DNA of 7,965 nt. It comes from PVC group bacterium. Lineage in GTDB: Bacteria; Verrucomicrobiota; Kiritimatiellia; SS1-B-03-39; UBA6053. The stretch is from the NCBI GenBank assembly GCA_003565815.1, contig PXAS01000464.1, positions 1 to 7,965 on the forward strand, written 5' to 3'. Below are positions 1 through 6,448 of the stretch, one piece after another. Both the position numbers and the translations under genes were made by a program. Within the stretch, counting starts at the first letter, position 1, and every line of letters begins with the position of its first letter. Below the pieces are notes generated by a model. That model made no database searches. It saw nothing but the letters and a program-made list of their open reading frames with translations, and was not told where the DNA came from.

Positions 1-795
1 GTGCGCGGGACCCTCACCCCCATGGACCGGCATGCCATCGGAGTGGTGGGTTCGCGACGCTGTACCCACTACGGCACCCAAACCGCAGACCGGCTTTGCT
101 TTCAGCTTGCCAAACAGGGCTATACCGTGGTCAGCGGACTCGCCCGCGGCATCGATGCCGCCGCACATCAGGGCACGCTCAAAGGACGCGGACGCACCCT
201 CGCGGTGTTGGGCTGCGGCATCGACCAGGTCTATCCCGCCGAACACAAAGCCCTCGCCGGGGAGATCATCGCCCACGGCGCACTGCTCACCGAGTTTCCG
301 GTGGGCTTCAAACCCACCCGGCAGTCCTTCCCCCAAAGAAACCGCATCATCTCCGGTCTCAGCAAAGGCGTGCTCATTGTTGAAGCCGCCAAAGGCTCCG
401 GGGCGATGATGACGGTGGACTTTGCCAACGAGCAGGGACGGCTGGTCTTTGCCGTGCCCGGACGCATCGACAACCCCAGTGCGGGCGGTTGCAATTTTCT
501 GATCAAAAACGGCGCCAAGCTCGTCGAAGACGTGGACGACATCATCGAGGAATTCGAATATTTGTTGCCGCCCAACCCCGAGGGACGGGAAGATCCCGAC
601 CACATCAAACCCCAAGTGCAACTCAATGACGACGAGCGCAAAATTCTCGAAACCCTCGGCAAAGAAGAATTGGGGCAGGACGAACTCATCCGCCGCAGCG
701 GCCTCAGCGCCTCCACCGTGGCCACCTGCGTGATCATGCTGGAGATGAAACGACAACTCAAATCCCTTCCCGGCCGCATGGTTCGAAAACTATAA
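1..795 (+). CDS. dprA: DNA-processing protein DprA (5' truncated)
   Basis: DprA loads RecA onto incoming single-stranded DNA during natural transformation and acts in the cytoplasm. What is visible is the Rossmann-like DNA-binding core and the C-terminal winged helix. Counting from base 1, the core shows GVVGSRR (14-20), SGLARGIDAAAH (45-56), AVLGCGIDQVYP (68-79), FPQRNRIISGLS (110-121) and VFAVPG (149-154). The winged helix runs from about 208 to 264 (ERKILETL...LPGRMVRKL). The GTG at base 1 is almost certainly an internal valine, because family members read LYVRG-x-L just before the Rossmann fold. The N-terminal SAM-like/HhH region of roughly 90-110 residues therefore lies outside the window. 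It ends with TAA. Its 3' end faces the FAD oxidoreductase convergently, so the two are not one operon. The family call is firm; competence itself is not shown. Confidence 0.95.
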   Translation: MRGTLTPMDRHAIGVVGSRRCTHYGTQTADRLCFQLAKQGYTVVSGLARGIDAAAHQGTLKGRGRTLAVLGCGIDQVYPAEHKALAGEIIAHGALLTEFPVGFKPTRQSFPQRNRIISGLSKGVLIVEAAKGSGAMMTVDFANEQGRLVFAVPGRIDNPSAGGCNFLIKNGAKLVEDVDDIIEEFEYLLPPNPEGREDPDHIKPQVQLNDDERKILETLGKEELGQDELIRRSGLSASTVATCVIMLEMKRQLKSLPGRMVRKL

Positions 796-841
796 AGGTT
801 AACGTAGGGGTTGTAAGAGATACATTCACTCTCAACCGACA

Positions 842-873
842 ACCCAACCACCCAACCACTCAACGACTCAACC
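842..873. repeat. Octamer tandem repeat in convergent gap
   Basis: Four back-to-back 8-bp units, ACCCAACC, ACCCAACC, ACTCAACG and ACTCAACC, give the consensus ACYCAACS with an exact 8-bp period. Looser related pieces flank it (CTCAACC at 831-837, CTCAAC near 882-887). It fills most of the 114-bp space between the dprA stop and the oxidoreductase stop. The complementary strand is rich in GGTTGGGT. I see no gene in 796-909. An imperfect inverted pair, GGGTTGT (808-814) and ACAACCC (839-845), has no U-run, so it is not a convincing intrinsic terminator. Confidence 0.7.
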
Positions 874-909
874 ACCAATTTCTCAACAAAAACCAGGCAT
901 CGCCCCCCC

Positions 910-2862
910 TCAATAACACCGCACTTCGGCCAGCCCGGCCCGGCGGGCGCCGTGGGTTTCTTCGATGAGGATGCGGAGTTGGCGGGTCCGAATGCTCTCC
1001 GGCAGCTCGTGTTGGCGCCGTTGCTCCAGATTGTCGCTTTCGACGAGCACATCCCGCCACCCCTCCCCTTCCCGGCTTTGAATCCGGTACTTGCGGGCGA
1101 TGTGGGGGGCGACGTAAAACGGGCTTTCGGCATGGACTTCCACGAAGATCTGTCCCGGGAAGGTGATTTCCACCCGCTTCAGCTCCACGTCCGACTCCCA
1201 GGTCAGATCCAAGGACTGCGGAAGCGTCCGCCCGGGATCGCTGAACCATAGGTTCGTCTTGCCGGTGGGGCGAGTGGCGCCGCCAAGCACCTGCGAGGGA
1301 TCGTACACGGATTGGGGGGGATCGAATTGCATGGCAAAGGGCGTTGGGGTCCGGTTCCAGTGAAATCGGCCCGAACCCACGACATGTCCACCCACCCAGC
1401 CATAGGCCAAATTGCCGGAAAGTCGCCAGGCGACATTGTCGGCCTCGGGGTTGTCGCCCCGGATTTCCACCCGGTAACAGCCTTCCCCGAGATCCCCCGC
1501 GCCCACCGGAATCCACTGCAAGCCGTCCTGGCCGCCCGGAACCTCGACTTTCCCTCGCCAAATCGGCTCGCGGATCTCGATTTCATAATCCCAGAGGGAA
1601 TCCACCGGACGCAAACACATCTCCAGGGAGGCGGTTTCGTCTGCGGAATTGTGCAACCAAAGTCCGATGCGCTCCAAGGCGGGCCCGGATAAATAGAGCC
1701 ATTGGCAGAGGTGCTTGCTCACGGGGATTTCCCGTCCGCATTTCAGCCATTCGGGGCGAAGGCCGGTGTCTTCGGCGGCCTCCCAGGCCCCGAGACCGGA
1801 AAAGGCCCATGTGCTGGAGGCGGACGCGGTGGCTTTCCGGGCCAGATCCGCCGGATCGCGGTTGTGTACATTGGGCAAAAAACAGCCGTCGCGCAACAAC
1901 TGCTGTTGCACATGTTCCATCTCGCTTTCGGCGATTTCCGAGGGGGACAGGCCCCGTGAAACCGCGAGGGCGGCGGCCGCTCCCACCGCCTGGCCCATGA
2001 GCCCGCAGGTGGCCATCACCCGCACGGTGCCCAAGGCGGCGTGCGTGGTGGAAATATTCCGTCCGGCCATCATGAGGTTGTCCACGTCCTTGGAAATCAA
2101 GGAACGCAGCGGAATTCCATAGGGGCCGATGTATTTGAGGGCAATCTCCTTCAATTGATCGTTGTAACCGGAGGCGCTCGCGGGTTCGCTGGTCGGGGCC
2201 AGCAGACCGCCGGGGGTGTGCAGATCGATGAACCAGCCGCCATAGGCCGCCTCATCCGCAAAGACCTCGCGCCGCTGCAACTCGTTTTCATCGAGAAAAT
2301 GCCGCCCGATCACCCGCCGGCTTTCGCGTTTTCCGGGAACCTGGCCGATGAATTCCAAGGCGTAGTTTTTGCAACGCTCCATCATTTTTTCATCGCGATT
2401 TTTCATCCAATCCCAAACGCCGAGGGCGTGTCGGGTCAGTTCGTGGCGAATGGTTTCGTTGTCGTACACGGTGTTCCAGGGCACGCCGATCTCGATCCAC
2501 CAAAAGCCGCCCTCGGGATCGTTCGGACGACGGCCCTGCTCGTAGAAAAAGGCGGAGTCCTCGTATTTCATGGCCCAATCCGGTGCGCGGTAGGGGGCCG
2601 GACGTCCGGTGTCGATACAGCGAATGTGAATGCTGTTGCCCATGGTGTCCGTCGAGGCGTCCGCCGGAGCATGGATTTCCCCGGTCTCGGCGGTGGATTC
2701 ACTGCCCCAACGCCACTCGCAACCGGCCAAATGCGCGGGCAGCGCGTCTCCGGTGCAATCGATGAATTGTTTGCCGCGGAGAATCAGTTCGGTTTCGGCA
2801 TTGGCCACATACGCTTTCACGGCCTGGATTTTGGCGCCCGGATGACAGGCGGGACGGTGCAT
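910..2862 (-). CDS. FAD-dependent oxidoreductase, C-terminal part (split by in-frame TAG)
   Basis: This is the larger piece of a flavoprotein of the FAD_oxidored (PF12831-like) type. It has 650 codons counted from the ATG that directly follows the TAG ending the N-terminal piece, in the same frame. Family landmarks are FIDCTGDA (33-40), GKRESRRVIGRHFL (177-190), the FAD-closing segment DNLMMAGRNISTTHAALGT (261-279) and a following CGLMGQAVGAAAALA helix (286-300). Residues from about 340 to the end form a beta-rich extension. Its last part (for example LTWESDVELKRVEITF) resembles the discoidin-like domains attached to these enzymes. The piece lacks the GxGxxG dinucleotide fold, so it cannot bind FAD in the usual way alone. 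The sequence AAAGG four bases before TAG-ATG could act as a ribosome binding site for reinitiation. It ends with TGA. Substrate unknown; the family is commonly linked to carbohydrate genes. It may instead be the tail of a nonsense-mutated pseudogene. Confidence 0.8.
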   Translation of the reverse strand: MHRPACHPGAKIQAVKAYVANAETELILRGKQFIDCTGDALPAHLAGCEWRWGSESTAETGEIHAPADASTDTMGNSIHIRCIDTGRPAPYRAPDWAMKYEDSAFFYEQGRRPNDPEGGFWWIEIGVPWNTVYDNETIRHELTRHALGVWDWMKNRDEKMMERCKNYALEFIGQVPGKRESRRVIGRHFLDENELQRREVFADEAAYGGWFIDLHTPGGLLAPTSEPASASGYNDQLKEIALKYIGPYGIPLRSLISKDVDNLMMAGRNISTTHAALGTVRVMATCGLMGQAVGAAAALAVSRGLSPSEIAESEMEHVQQQLLRDGCFLPNVHNRDPADLARKATASASSTWAFSGLGAWEAAEDTGLRPEWLKCGREIPVSKHLCQWLYLSGPALERIGLWLHNSADETASLEMCLRPVDSLWDYEIEIREPIWRGKVEVPGGQDGLQWIPVGAGDLGEGCYRVEIRGDNPEADNVAWRLSGNLAYGWVGGHVVGSGRFHWNRTPTPFAMQFDPPQSVYDPSQVLGGATRPTGKTNLWFSDPGRTLPQSLDLTWESDVELKRVEITFPGQIFVEVHAESPFYVAPHIARKYRIQSREGEGWRDVLVESDNLEQRRQHELPESIRTRQLRILIEETHGARRAGLAEVRCY

Positions 2863-2865
2863 CTA
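2860..2865 (-). other. TAG-ATG stop/start junction inside the oxidoreductase
   Basis: On the minus strand the sequence reads GAGAAAGGC-TAG-ATG-CAC. The reading frame before and after the TAG is the same, so a single base (for example CAG, AAG, GAG or TGG changed to TAG) separates this gene from one 795-residue product. The TAG is followed at once by ATG, with AAAGG upstream, so terminating ribosomes could restart. The gene ending at 6449 also uses TAG as its stop, which argues against general reassignment of TAG here. Confidence 0.9.
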
Positions 2866-3294
2866 GCCTTTCTCGTCCGTGGCGGCGGGCCACGCGCCAA
2901 GCTGTTCCATTCCCCAGCGTCCATTGTCCAATAATACGTCCCGCACTCCGGTGTTCAGGCGCAAGGTCAAATTTGGCTCGGAAACCGCCAGGTTGTAGAG
3001 GGCCATGTCCTGTACACTGTTGATCCATCCGTTTTCGTTCGGATGCAGATGGTTGGTGCGGCGCTCGGCCTGCAGGGCTTCGCCAATGATCCCGCTTTCC
3101 CGGGCGTGGCTGTGATGGCAGGCGGCGCCGTGAACGGTCACGCGCACTTCGCTGGAGGCATTTCCGCCCAAGACCGGCCGGTCCTGAATCAGACAGGTTT
3201 TCGCCCCGTTCCGGGCCGCGGCCATGGCCGCGCAAAAGCCGGACATCCCCCCGCCGCATACGATCACATCATAGGTTTCTTCTTGTTGCTTCAT
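2863..3294 (-). CDS. FAD-dependent oxidoreductase, N-terminal FAD-binding part
   Basis: This 143-residue product carries the FAD-binding Rossmann start of the same enzyme. It shows DVIVCGGGMSGFCAAMAAARNG (9-30, GxGxxG-type fold with GGGMSG), then LIQDRPVLGGNASSEVRV (35-52), a hallmark of this oxidoreductase family. It continues to NLTLRLNTGV, the strand before the domain crossover, and then stops at TAG. Intact family members run on without interruption for several hundred residues. The start is well supported: the ATG overlaps the iclR TGA as ATGA, and GGAG (minus strand, 3306-3303) lies 8 bases upstream. It is therefore translationally coupled to the regulator. There is no signal peptide, so the enzyme is probably cytoplasmic. 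The short product could complement the downstream part as a two-chain enzyme, or be a dead fragment. Confidence in the fold is high, in function low. Confidence 0.85.
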   Translation of the reverse strand: MKQQEETYDVIVCGGGMSGFCAAMAAARNGAKTCLIQDRPVLGGNASSEVRVTVHGAACHHSHARESGIIGEALQAERRTNHLHPNENGWINSVQDMALYNLAVSEPNLTLRLNTGVRDVLLDNGRWGMEQLGAWPAATDEKG

Positions 3295-4001
3295 GCGTGT
3301 TTCTCCAAGTTGGGGGCCATCAAGGCCTCCGCCGCTTCGCGCAGCCGGGACAAGAGACCCTTGATTTCCGATTCACAAAAACAGCCCGATAGGGCCAGGC
3401 CGGCGATGGGCGGTGACCCCACGGCAACGGCCAAACCCATTTCGCCGCCTTCCCGGTCGATGCGCGCATATCCGCATTGCCGCACCTCGTCGAGCAGGGG
3501 GTGCAAATCCGCCTCCTCCCCCGGGAAATCCGCGGCAATTCTTTCCGGGGAAGCATGCGCGAGCAACGCGCGGCCAATCACGGAGTTCCGGGCCGGATCA
3601 TCCGCCTCCCGCCCCAAGGATCGCGCCACCGCCCGCCCGGGCACGTTGAAATACAAATAGCTGACCGTCTCCCGCCACAACACTCCCAGCGCCACCACCC
3701 TTCCCGCCCCGCTCAAAGCCGGCAACACCTCCATCGCCCGGTTCGCGAGGCCCGAGGCGGACAAACTGATCGCGGACAAGGCGTGTATGCCCGGCCCCAC
3801 CCCGTAACGGCGGTCGGGATGCTGCATCAGCAACCCCTGATGCGCCAGCGTCGCCAAATATCGTTGCATCCGCGTGGCCGTCAACCCCATTTTCCGGGCC
3901 AACGCCCGGACCCGCACCGGTTCGGAAGCACGCGCGACCGCCAAAAGGACTTCCAATCCTTCCAACAAACTCTGGTTCGGTTGCGCGGGCAAAACTTGCA
4001 T
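3291..4001 (-). CDS. IclR-family transcriptional regulator
   Basis: This is a 236-residue regulator, close to the usual 240-270 of the family. Residues about 10-62 form the N-terminal winged helix-turn-helix (VRALARKMGLTATRMQRYLATLAHQGLL, recognition helix around 41-50). Residues about 85-230 form the GAF-like effector domain, with PGRAVARSLG (121-130), NSVIGRALLAH (139-149) and GYARIDREGGEMGLAVAV (177-194). Effectors of IclR proteins are usually small organic acids or sugars; this one cannot be named. The ATG at 4001 is the only sensible start, because TGA sits in frame two codons upstream. There is no Shine-Dalgarno site, and a palindrome lies directly in front. The gene overlaps the oxidoreductase by 4 bp (ATGA) and is divergent from the sensor-domain gene. 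It probably controls its own operon and the divergent gene through the palindromes. Confidence 0.92.
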   Translation of the reverse strand: MQVLPAQPNQSLLEGLEVLLAVARASEPVRVRALARKMGLTATRMQRYLATLAHQGLLMQHPDRRYGVGPGIHALSAISLSASGLANRAMEVLPALSGAGRVVALGVLWRETVSYLYFNVPGRAVARSLGREADDPARNSVIGRALLAHASPERIAADFPGEEADLHPLLDEVRQCGYARIDREGGEMGLAVAVGSPPIAGLALSGCFCESEIKGLLSRLREAAEALMAPNLEKHA

Positions 4002-4002
4002 T

Positions 4003-4021
4003 TGTCACTTATATAGTGACA
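4003..4021. promoter_or_regulatory. Perfect palindromic operator at iclR start
   Basis: TGTCACTTATATAGTGACA has two perfect 7-base arms (TGTCACT/AGTGACA) around a 5-base AT centre. It ends one base before the iclR start codon and covers the putative -10 box on that strand, an ideal place for autorepression. The protein binding it is not shown; the adjacent IclR regulator is the natural candidate. Confidence 0.8.
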
Positions 4022-4037
4022 TTTCACGAGAAGTCAA
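4008..4037 (-). promoter_or_regulatory. Putative sigma70-type promoter of the iclR operon
   Basis: On the minus strand, TTGACT (4037-4032) and TATAAG (4013-4008) match the -35 and -10 consensus at five of six bases each, with an 18-bp spacer. The -10 box lies inside the perfect palindrome. Transcription would start about 7 bases downstream, at or next to the A of the iclR ATG, giving a leaderless or nearly leaderless message. That agrees with the missing Shine-Dalgarno site. It is an inference from motif matches only. Confidence 0.55.
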
Positions 4038-4071
4038 CTGTAAGAATAAACGATTAATATAAAATCGCTCT

Positions 4072-4090
4072 TGTCACCCATACCGTGATC
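4072..4090. promoter_or_regulatory. Degenerate second operator copy upstream of sensor gene
   Basis: TGTCACCCATACCGTGATC aligns without gaps to the perfect palindrome at 4003-4021, with 13 of 19 identical positions, and keeps the TGTCAC left arm, ATA centre and GTGA right core. Its centre is 69 bp from the first. A possible rightward -10 box, TATAAA (4058-4063), sits just upstream with no clear -35, which would put this site at about +2 to +20 of the sensor-gene transcript. Confidence 0.55.
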
Positions 4091-4105
4091 CGTTACCTTG
4101 TAGGT

Positions 4106-5002
4106 ATGAGCACTCCACTGAATACCGATGATTTTCATACCCACCTTCCCGTTACAGATGACGATTGGATGGAGATCGGCCTGGTCGGTTTCAATCAAGG
4201 GGGGATGGACGCCCACATGCTCAAGGGCATCAATCAATGGCGCAATGAAAAGCGGAATTGGGTATTGCGGGACGCCGGCCATCAGGAATTCATGTTGATG
4301 AAATTGATCCGCAACCCGAAAGTCGCCGGCGCCATCGCGAATGTCACCGATCACAAGCGCATGGAATTCCTGCGGAAATGGGGGAAACCCGTGGTGGATG
4401 TCTCGGGAATTCTGGCCGACAGTCCATTTCCCCAAGTCGGGGTCCAGCCCGGAGCCGTGGGCAAAATGGGCGGGGAATTTTTATCGAAAAAAGGGTTCAA
4501 GCGCATTCTGTATGTTTCCGGCATGCAATGGACCTATGAGATGGACCGCTGGCAGGGATTGCGCCGGTACTGCAAGGAGCAGAAAATCGAGGCCTGGTGG
4601 TGGGCGCTGAGCGAGGAGCGTTGCGTGGATTCGGTGTGTACGGATTTTCTTCCCGAGGACGCCGATTTTGATTCGCACGATCCTTTTGATTTCCTGAAAC
4701 AGTTTGAAAAGCCTTTTGCCGTGTTTGCCGCCATTGACCGCATGGGCGTGCAGATCTGTGACGGATGCCGGGCCGCGGGCCTGAATATCCCCAAGGATGT
4801 GGCCGTGTTGGGCGTGGATGACAACGAATATTTCTGCGAATCCGCCACCCCTCCCCTCTCCAGCGTCATGCTTCCGGGCGAGGAAATGGGCCGGGAAGCG
4901 ATCAAACTGCTCGGGCAACTCATTGAGGGCAATGCCAAGGAAACCTTCGTGCGCTTGCAACCCAAAGGCATCAAAGCCCGGCAATCCACCGAAGGGTATT
5001 GA
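4106..5002 (+). CDS. XylR/LacI-type ligand-binding domain protein lacking a DNA-binding domain
   Basis: The 298-residue product matches the periplasmic-binding-like type I sensor domain of XylR/LacI regulators. It starts its fold at MEIGLVGFNQGG (22-33 from this start). It ends with the typical NIPKDVAVLGVDDNEYFCESATPPLSSV stretch, then EMGREAIKLLGQLIEG and the linker RLQPKGIKARQST. In XylR-like proteins the RxST linker is followed by an AraC-type helix-turn-helix pair of about 100 residues. Here the protein stops four residues after QST (EGY-TGA). The 86 bp before the next gene hold no AraC domain in any frame. No N-terminal LacI helix-turn-helix and no signal peptide are present. I chose the ATG at 4106; an in-frame GTG at 4085 lies inside the operator-like site, and ATG 4169 begins the fold itself. 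It may be a ligand sensor acting through a partner, or a truncated regulator. Confidence 0.8.
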   Translation: MSTPLNTDDFHTHLPVTDDDWMEIGLVGFNQGGMDAHMLKGINQWRNEKRNWVLRDAGHQEFMLMKLIRNPKVAGAIANVTDHKRMEFLRKWGKPVVDVSGILADSPFPQVGVQPGAVGKMGGEFLSKKGFKRILYVSGMQWTYEMDRWQGLRRYCKEQKIEAWWWALSEERCVDSVCTDFLPEDADFDSHDPFDFLKQFEKPFAVFAAIDRMGVQICDGCRAAGLNIPKDVAVLGVDDNEYFCESATPPLSSVMLPGEEMGREAIKLLGQLIEGNAKETFVRLQPKGIKARQSTEGY

Positions 5003-5088
5003 CGAACGGAGCATGGACACTCCCGTCCGTGACTCCCACTCCGAACGATGAACCGAAAAGGGGCGAAGGGGGCAAAGCGAAGATGACC

Positions 5089-6024
5089 TCACGGACTCAG
5101 GAGATCCTCTGCCGCCCGGGAAAAATCAGGAAACTCGAATTCGAATCCCCCGGCAAGCAATTTGCCCGGAATCACCCTGCGGCTTTTGATGATGAGTTCG
5201 GTTTCGGTTCTCAAAAAGAAAGCGCCCAGTTCCAAGGCCCAAGCGGGCGCCGGAATGCCCACGGGGCGGCTCAACCGCCGACGCAGGATCCGCATCATTT
5301 GATGATTGGGCAGTGGATTCGGTGCACAAACATTCACCGGCCCCACCAGTTCCGATTGGGCAATGATCCGCTCCAACGCCCGACAAAAATCCTTTTCATG
5401 AATCCAGGACACGTATTGATGTCCGTGGCCCATTTTGCCGCCAAGGCCGAAACGGGTCAATCGACGCAGTACACTCAGGACGTTATTCAGATCATTTCCG
5501 CGGCCCAGCACCATCGCGCTTCGCAGCAAAACCGGGCGAATCCCAGGGGGAATGGCGTCGCGAAACGCGTCCTCCCAAGCCGTCGCCAATTCAATCGAAA
5601 AGGCATCTTTCGCATCCGGATGTGCGCCGATGTCTCCATGTTCATCCCATGGATCCCCGAAGGTATGACGGTACAAAGTGGCCGTGCTGGCTTGGATCCA
5701 AAGCTCGGGAGGCTTGTGCGCTTCCGCAACGGCCTCCCCCAGCAGACGGGTGGGCAGGAGGCGGGAATTCATCAATGCCCGCCGATTCCGGGGGTGATAG
5801 CGGCAATTCACAGACTTGCCACACAAATTCACTAGAACATCGGCGCCCTCCAGACAGGCTTCCCAGTCGCCCCGGTGAACCCCGTCCCACCGCAGCTCGC
5901 GGTCGGATTGCGGGTGCTGGCGGGTCAATACCACGCAAGTCCATCCCCGCTCTTCGAAATAGGAGGCCAACAATCCCCCCATAAACCCGCTTCCTCCGGC
6001 CAGAATCATTCGTTTGGTTTTCAT
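5089..6024 (-). CDS. TIGR01777-family NAD(P)-dependent epimerase/SDR protein
   Basis: This is an extended short-chain dehydrogenase/reductase of 311 residues, the normal length of the TIGR01777 (YfcH-like) family, whose physiological substrates are mostly unknown. The dinucleotide fold appears as MILAGGSGFMGG (6-17), followed by VLVNLCGKSV (63-72) and QASTATLYRHTFGDPWDE (111-128), the family version of the catalytic Ser/Tyr region. GLGGKMGHGHQYVSWIHEKDF (193-213) comes next, and a DUF1731-like C-terminus (RPVGIPAPAWALELGAFF, 253-270). The start is secure: ATG overlaps the upstream stop as ATGA and GGAGG lies 6 bases ahead. It is the last gene of the leftward operon. The 86 bp to the convergent sensor gene carry only weak inverted repeats (for example ACGGA/TCCGT at 5006-5030), with no U-run. 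Confidence 0.93.
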   Translation of the reverse strand: MKTKRMILAGGSGFMGGLLASYFEERGWTCVVLTRQHPQSDRELRWDGVHRGDWEACLEGADVLVNLCGKSVNCRYHPRNRRALMNSRLLPTRLLGEAVAEAHKPPELWIQASTATLYRHTFGDPWDEHGDIGAHPDAKDAFSIELATAWEDAFRDAIPPGIRPVLLRSAMVLGRGNDLNNVLSVLRRLTRFGLGGKMGHGHQYVSWIHEKDFCRALERIIAQSELVGPVNVCAPNPLPNHQMMRILRRRLSRPVGIPAPAWALELGAFFLRTETELIIKSRRVIPGKLLAGGFEFEFPDFSRAAEDLLSP

Positions 6025-6440
6025 AGGTTTCCTCCGCCCCGCAACGCCGCCCAGCCATAGATGAACGGGAGCAGTGTAAAGACGAGATTTGTGGCTTGAT
6101 AGCCGATTTTCAGTTTCAGACTCGTCAGGTAGGGTCGCACATCAAAGACAAACAGCGCCACCACCAGTCGCAGACTCCAGAAGAGGCAGAGAAATCCGCA
6201 GACCGCGCGGGCCAGCGGGGTTCCGTCTGCCAGTTCATGGGCCAGAAAAAAACTCACCAAGCCAAAACTGATCAGACAAGTGGCAATGAACCCATAATAC
6301 ACCCAGAACAGGCGTCGGATGTATTCGGGCAAGCCCCGGATATGTTCGCCAAGATTCACCACCCGGGGCATGGTGAAACCCGCGGCAATCAGGCCGCAGT
6401 GGAGCAGGCCGGCCATTTGTAACGTGATTTCAATATTCAT
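6021..6440 (-). CDS. Small four-helix membrane protein, unknown function
   Basis: This 139-residue hydrophobic protein has predicted membrane segments at about 5-25, 44-66, 77-99 and 114-133. Short polar loops include GEHIRGLPEYIRRLFWVYY (31-49), ADGTPLARAV (71-80) and a FVFDVRPY motif (97-104). I recall similar small proteins (GTPLAR...FW.LR....FVFD) next to wax-synthase-like or epimerase genes in Planctomycetota and Verrucomicrobiota, but cannot assign a function. The start is well fixed by AGGAG (6450-6446) five bases upstream. That site overlaps the TAG stop of the preceding gene, and the 3' end overlaps the epimerase start by ATGA. Its neighbours suggest it works with them at the inner membrane. 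Confidence 0.85.
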   Translation of the reverse strand: MNIEITLQMAGLLHCGLIAAGFTMPRVVNLGEHIRGLPEYIRRLFWVYYGFIATCLISFGLVSFFLAHELADGTPLARAVCGFLCLFWSLRLVVALFVFDVRPYLTSLKLKIGYQATNLVFTLLPFIYGWAALRGGGNL

Positions 6441-6448
6441 ACGATCTC

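Noticed and set aside
831..887. Octamer array as a CRISPR
   Set aside because: Units are 8 bp and contiguous with no spacers, and no cas genes are near.
231..1133. Minus-strand open frame of 300 codons across the dprA 3' half and the gap
   Set aside because: It overlaps dprA antisense and the oxidoreductase 3' end out of frame; rich in Ser/Pro with no domain.
2863..2865. TAG decoded as pyrrolysine or a reassigned amber codon
   Set aside because: Another gene here (6449-6823) ends at TAG, no pyl genes are visible, and FAD oxidoreductases are not known pyrrolysine proteins.
2041..2934. Long plus-strand open frame (297 codons) opposite the oxidoreductase
   Set aside because: It lies antisense to a gene with clear family motifs; its translation shows no domain, and GC-rich DNA commonly leaves such open frames.
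3477..4016. Plus-strand open frame of 179 codons opposite iclR
   Set aside because: It is antisense to a confident IclR gene; the Arg/Pro/Gln-rich translation is typical of a shadow frame.
4342..4360. Third TGTCACC operator copy inside the sensor gene
   Set aside because: Only the left arm matches; the right arm (CAAGCGC) does not, so it is likely chance coding sequence.
5003..5088. Intrinsic terminator between convergent genes
   Set aside because: Only 4-5 bp stems with long loops and no T-run on either strand.
4999..5835. Plus-strand open frame of 278 codons opposite the epimerase, starting at TTG
   Set aside because: It is antisense to a well-matched TIGR01777 gene, has low-complexity polar content and no recognisable domain.
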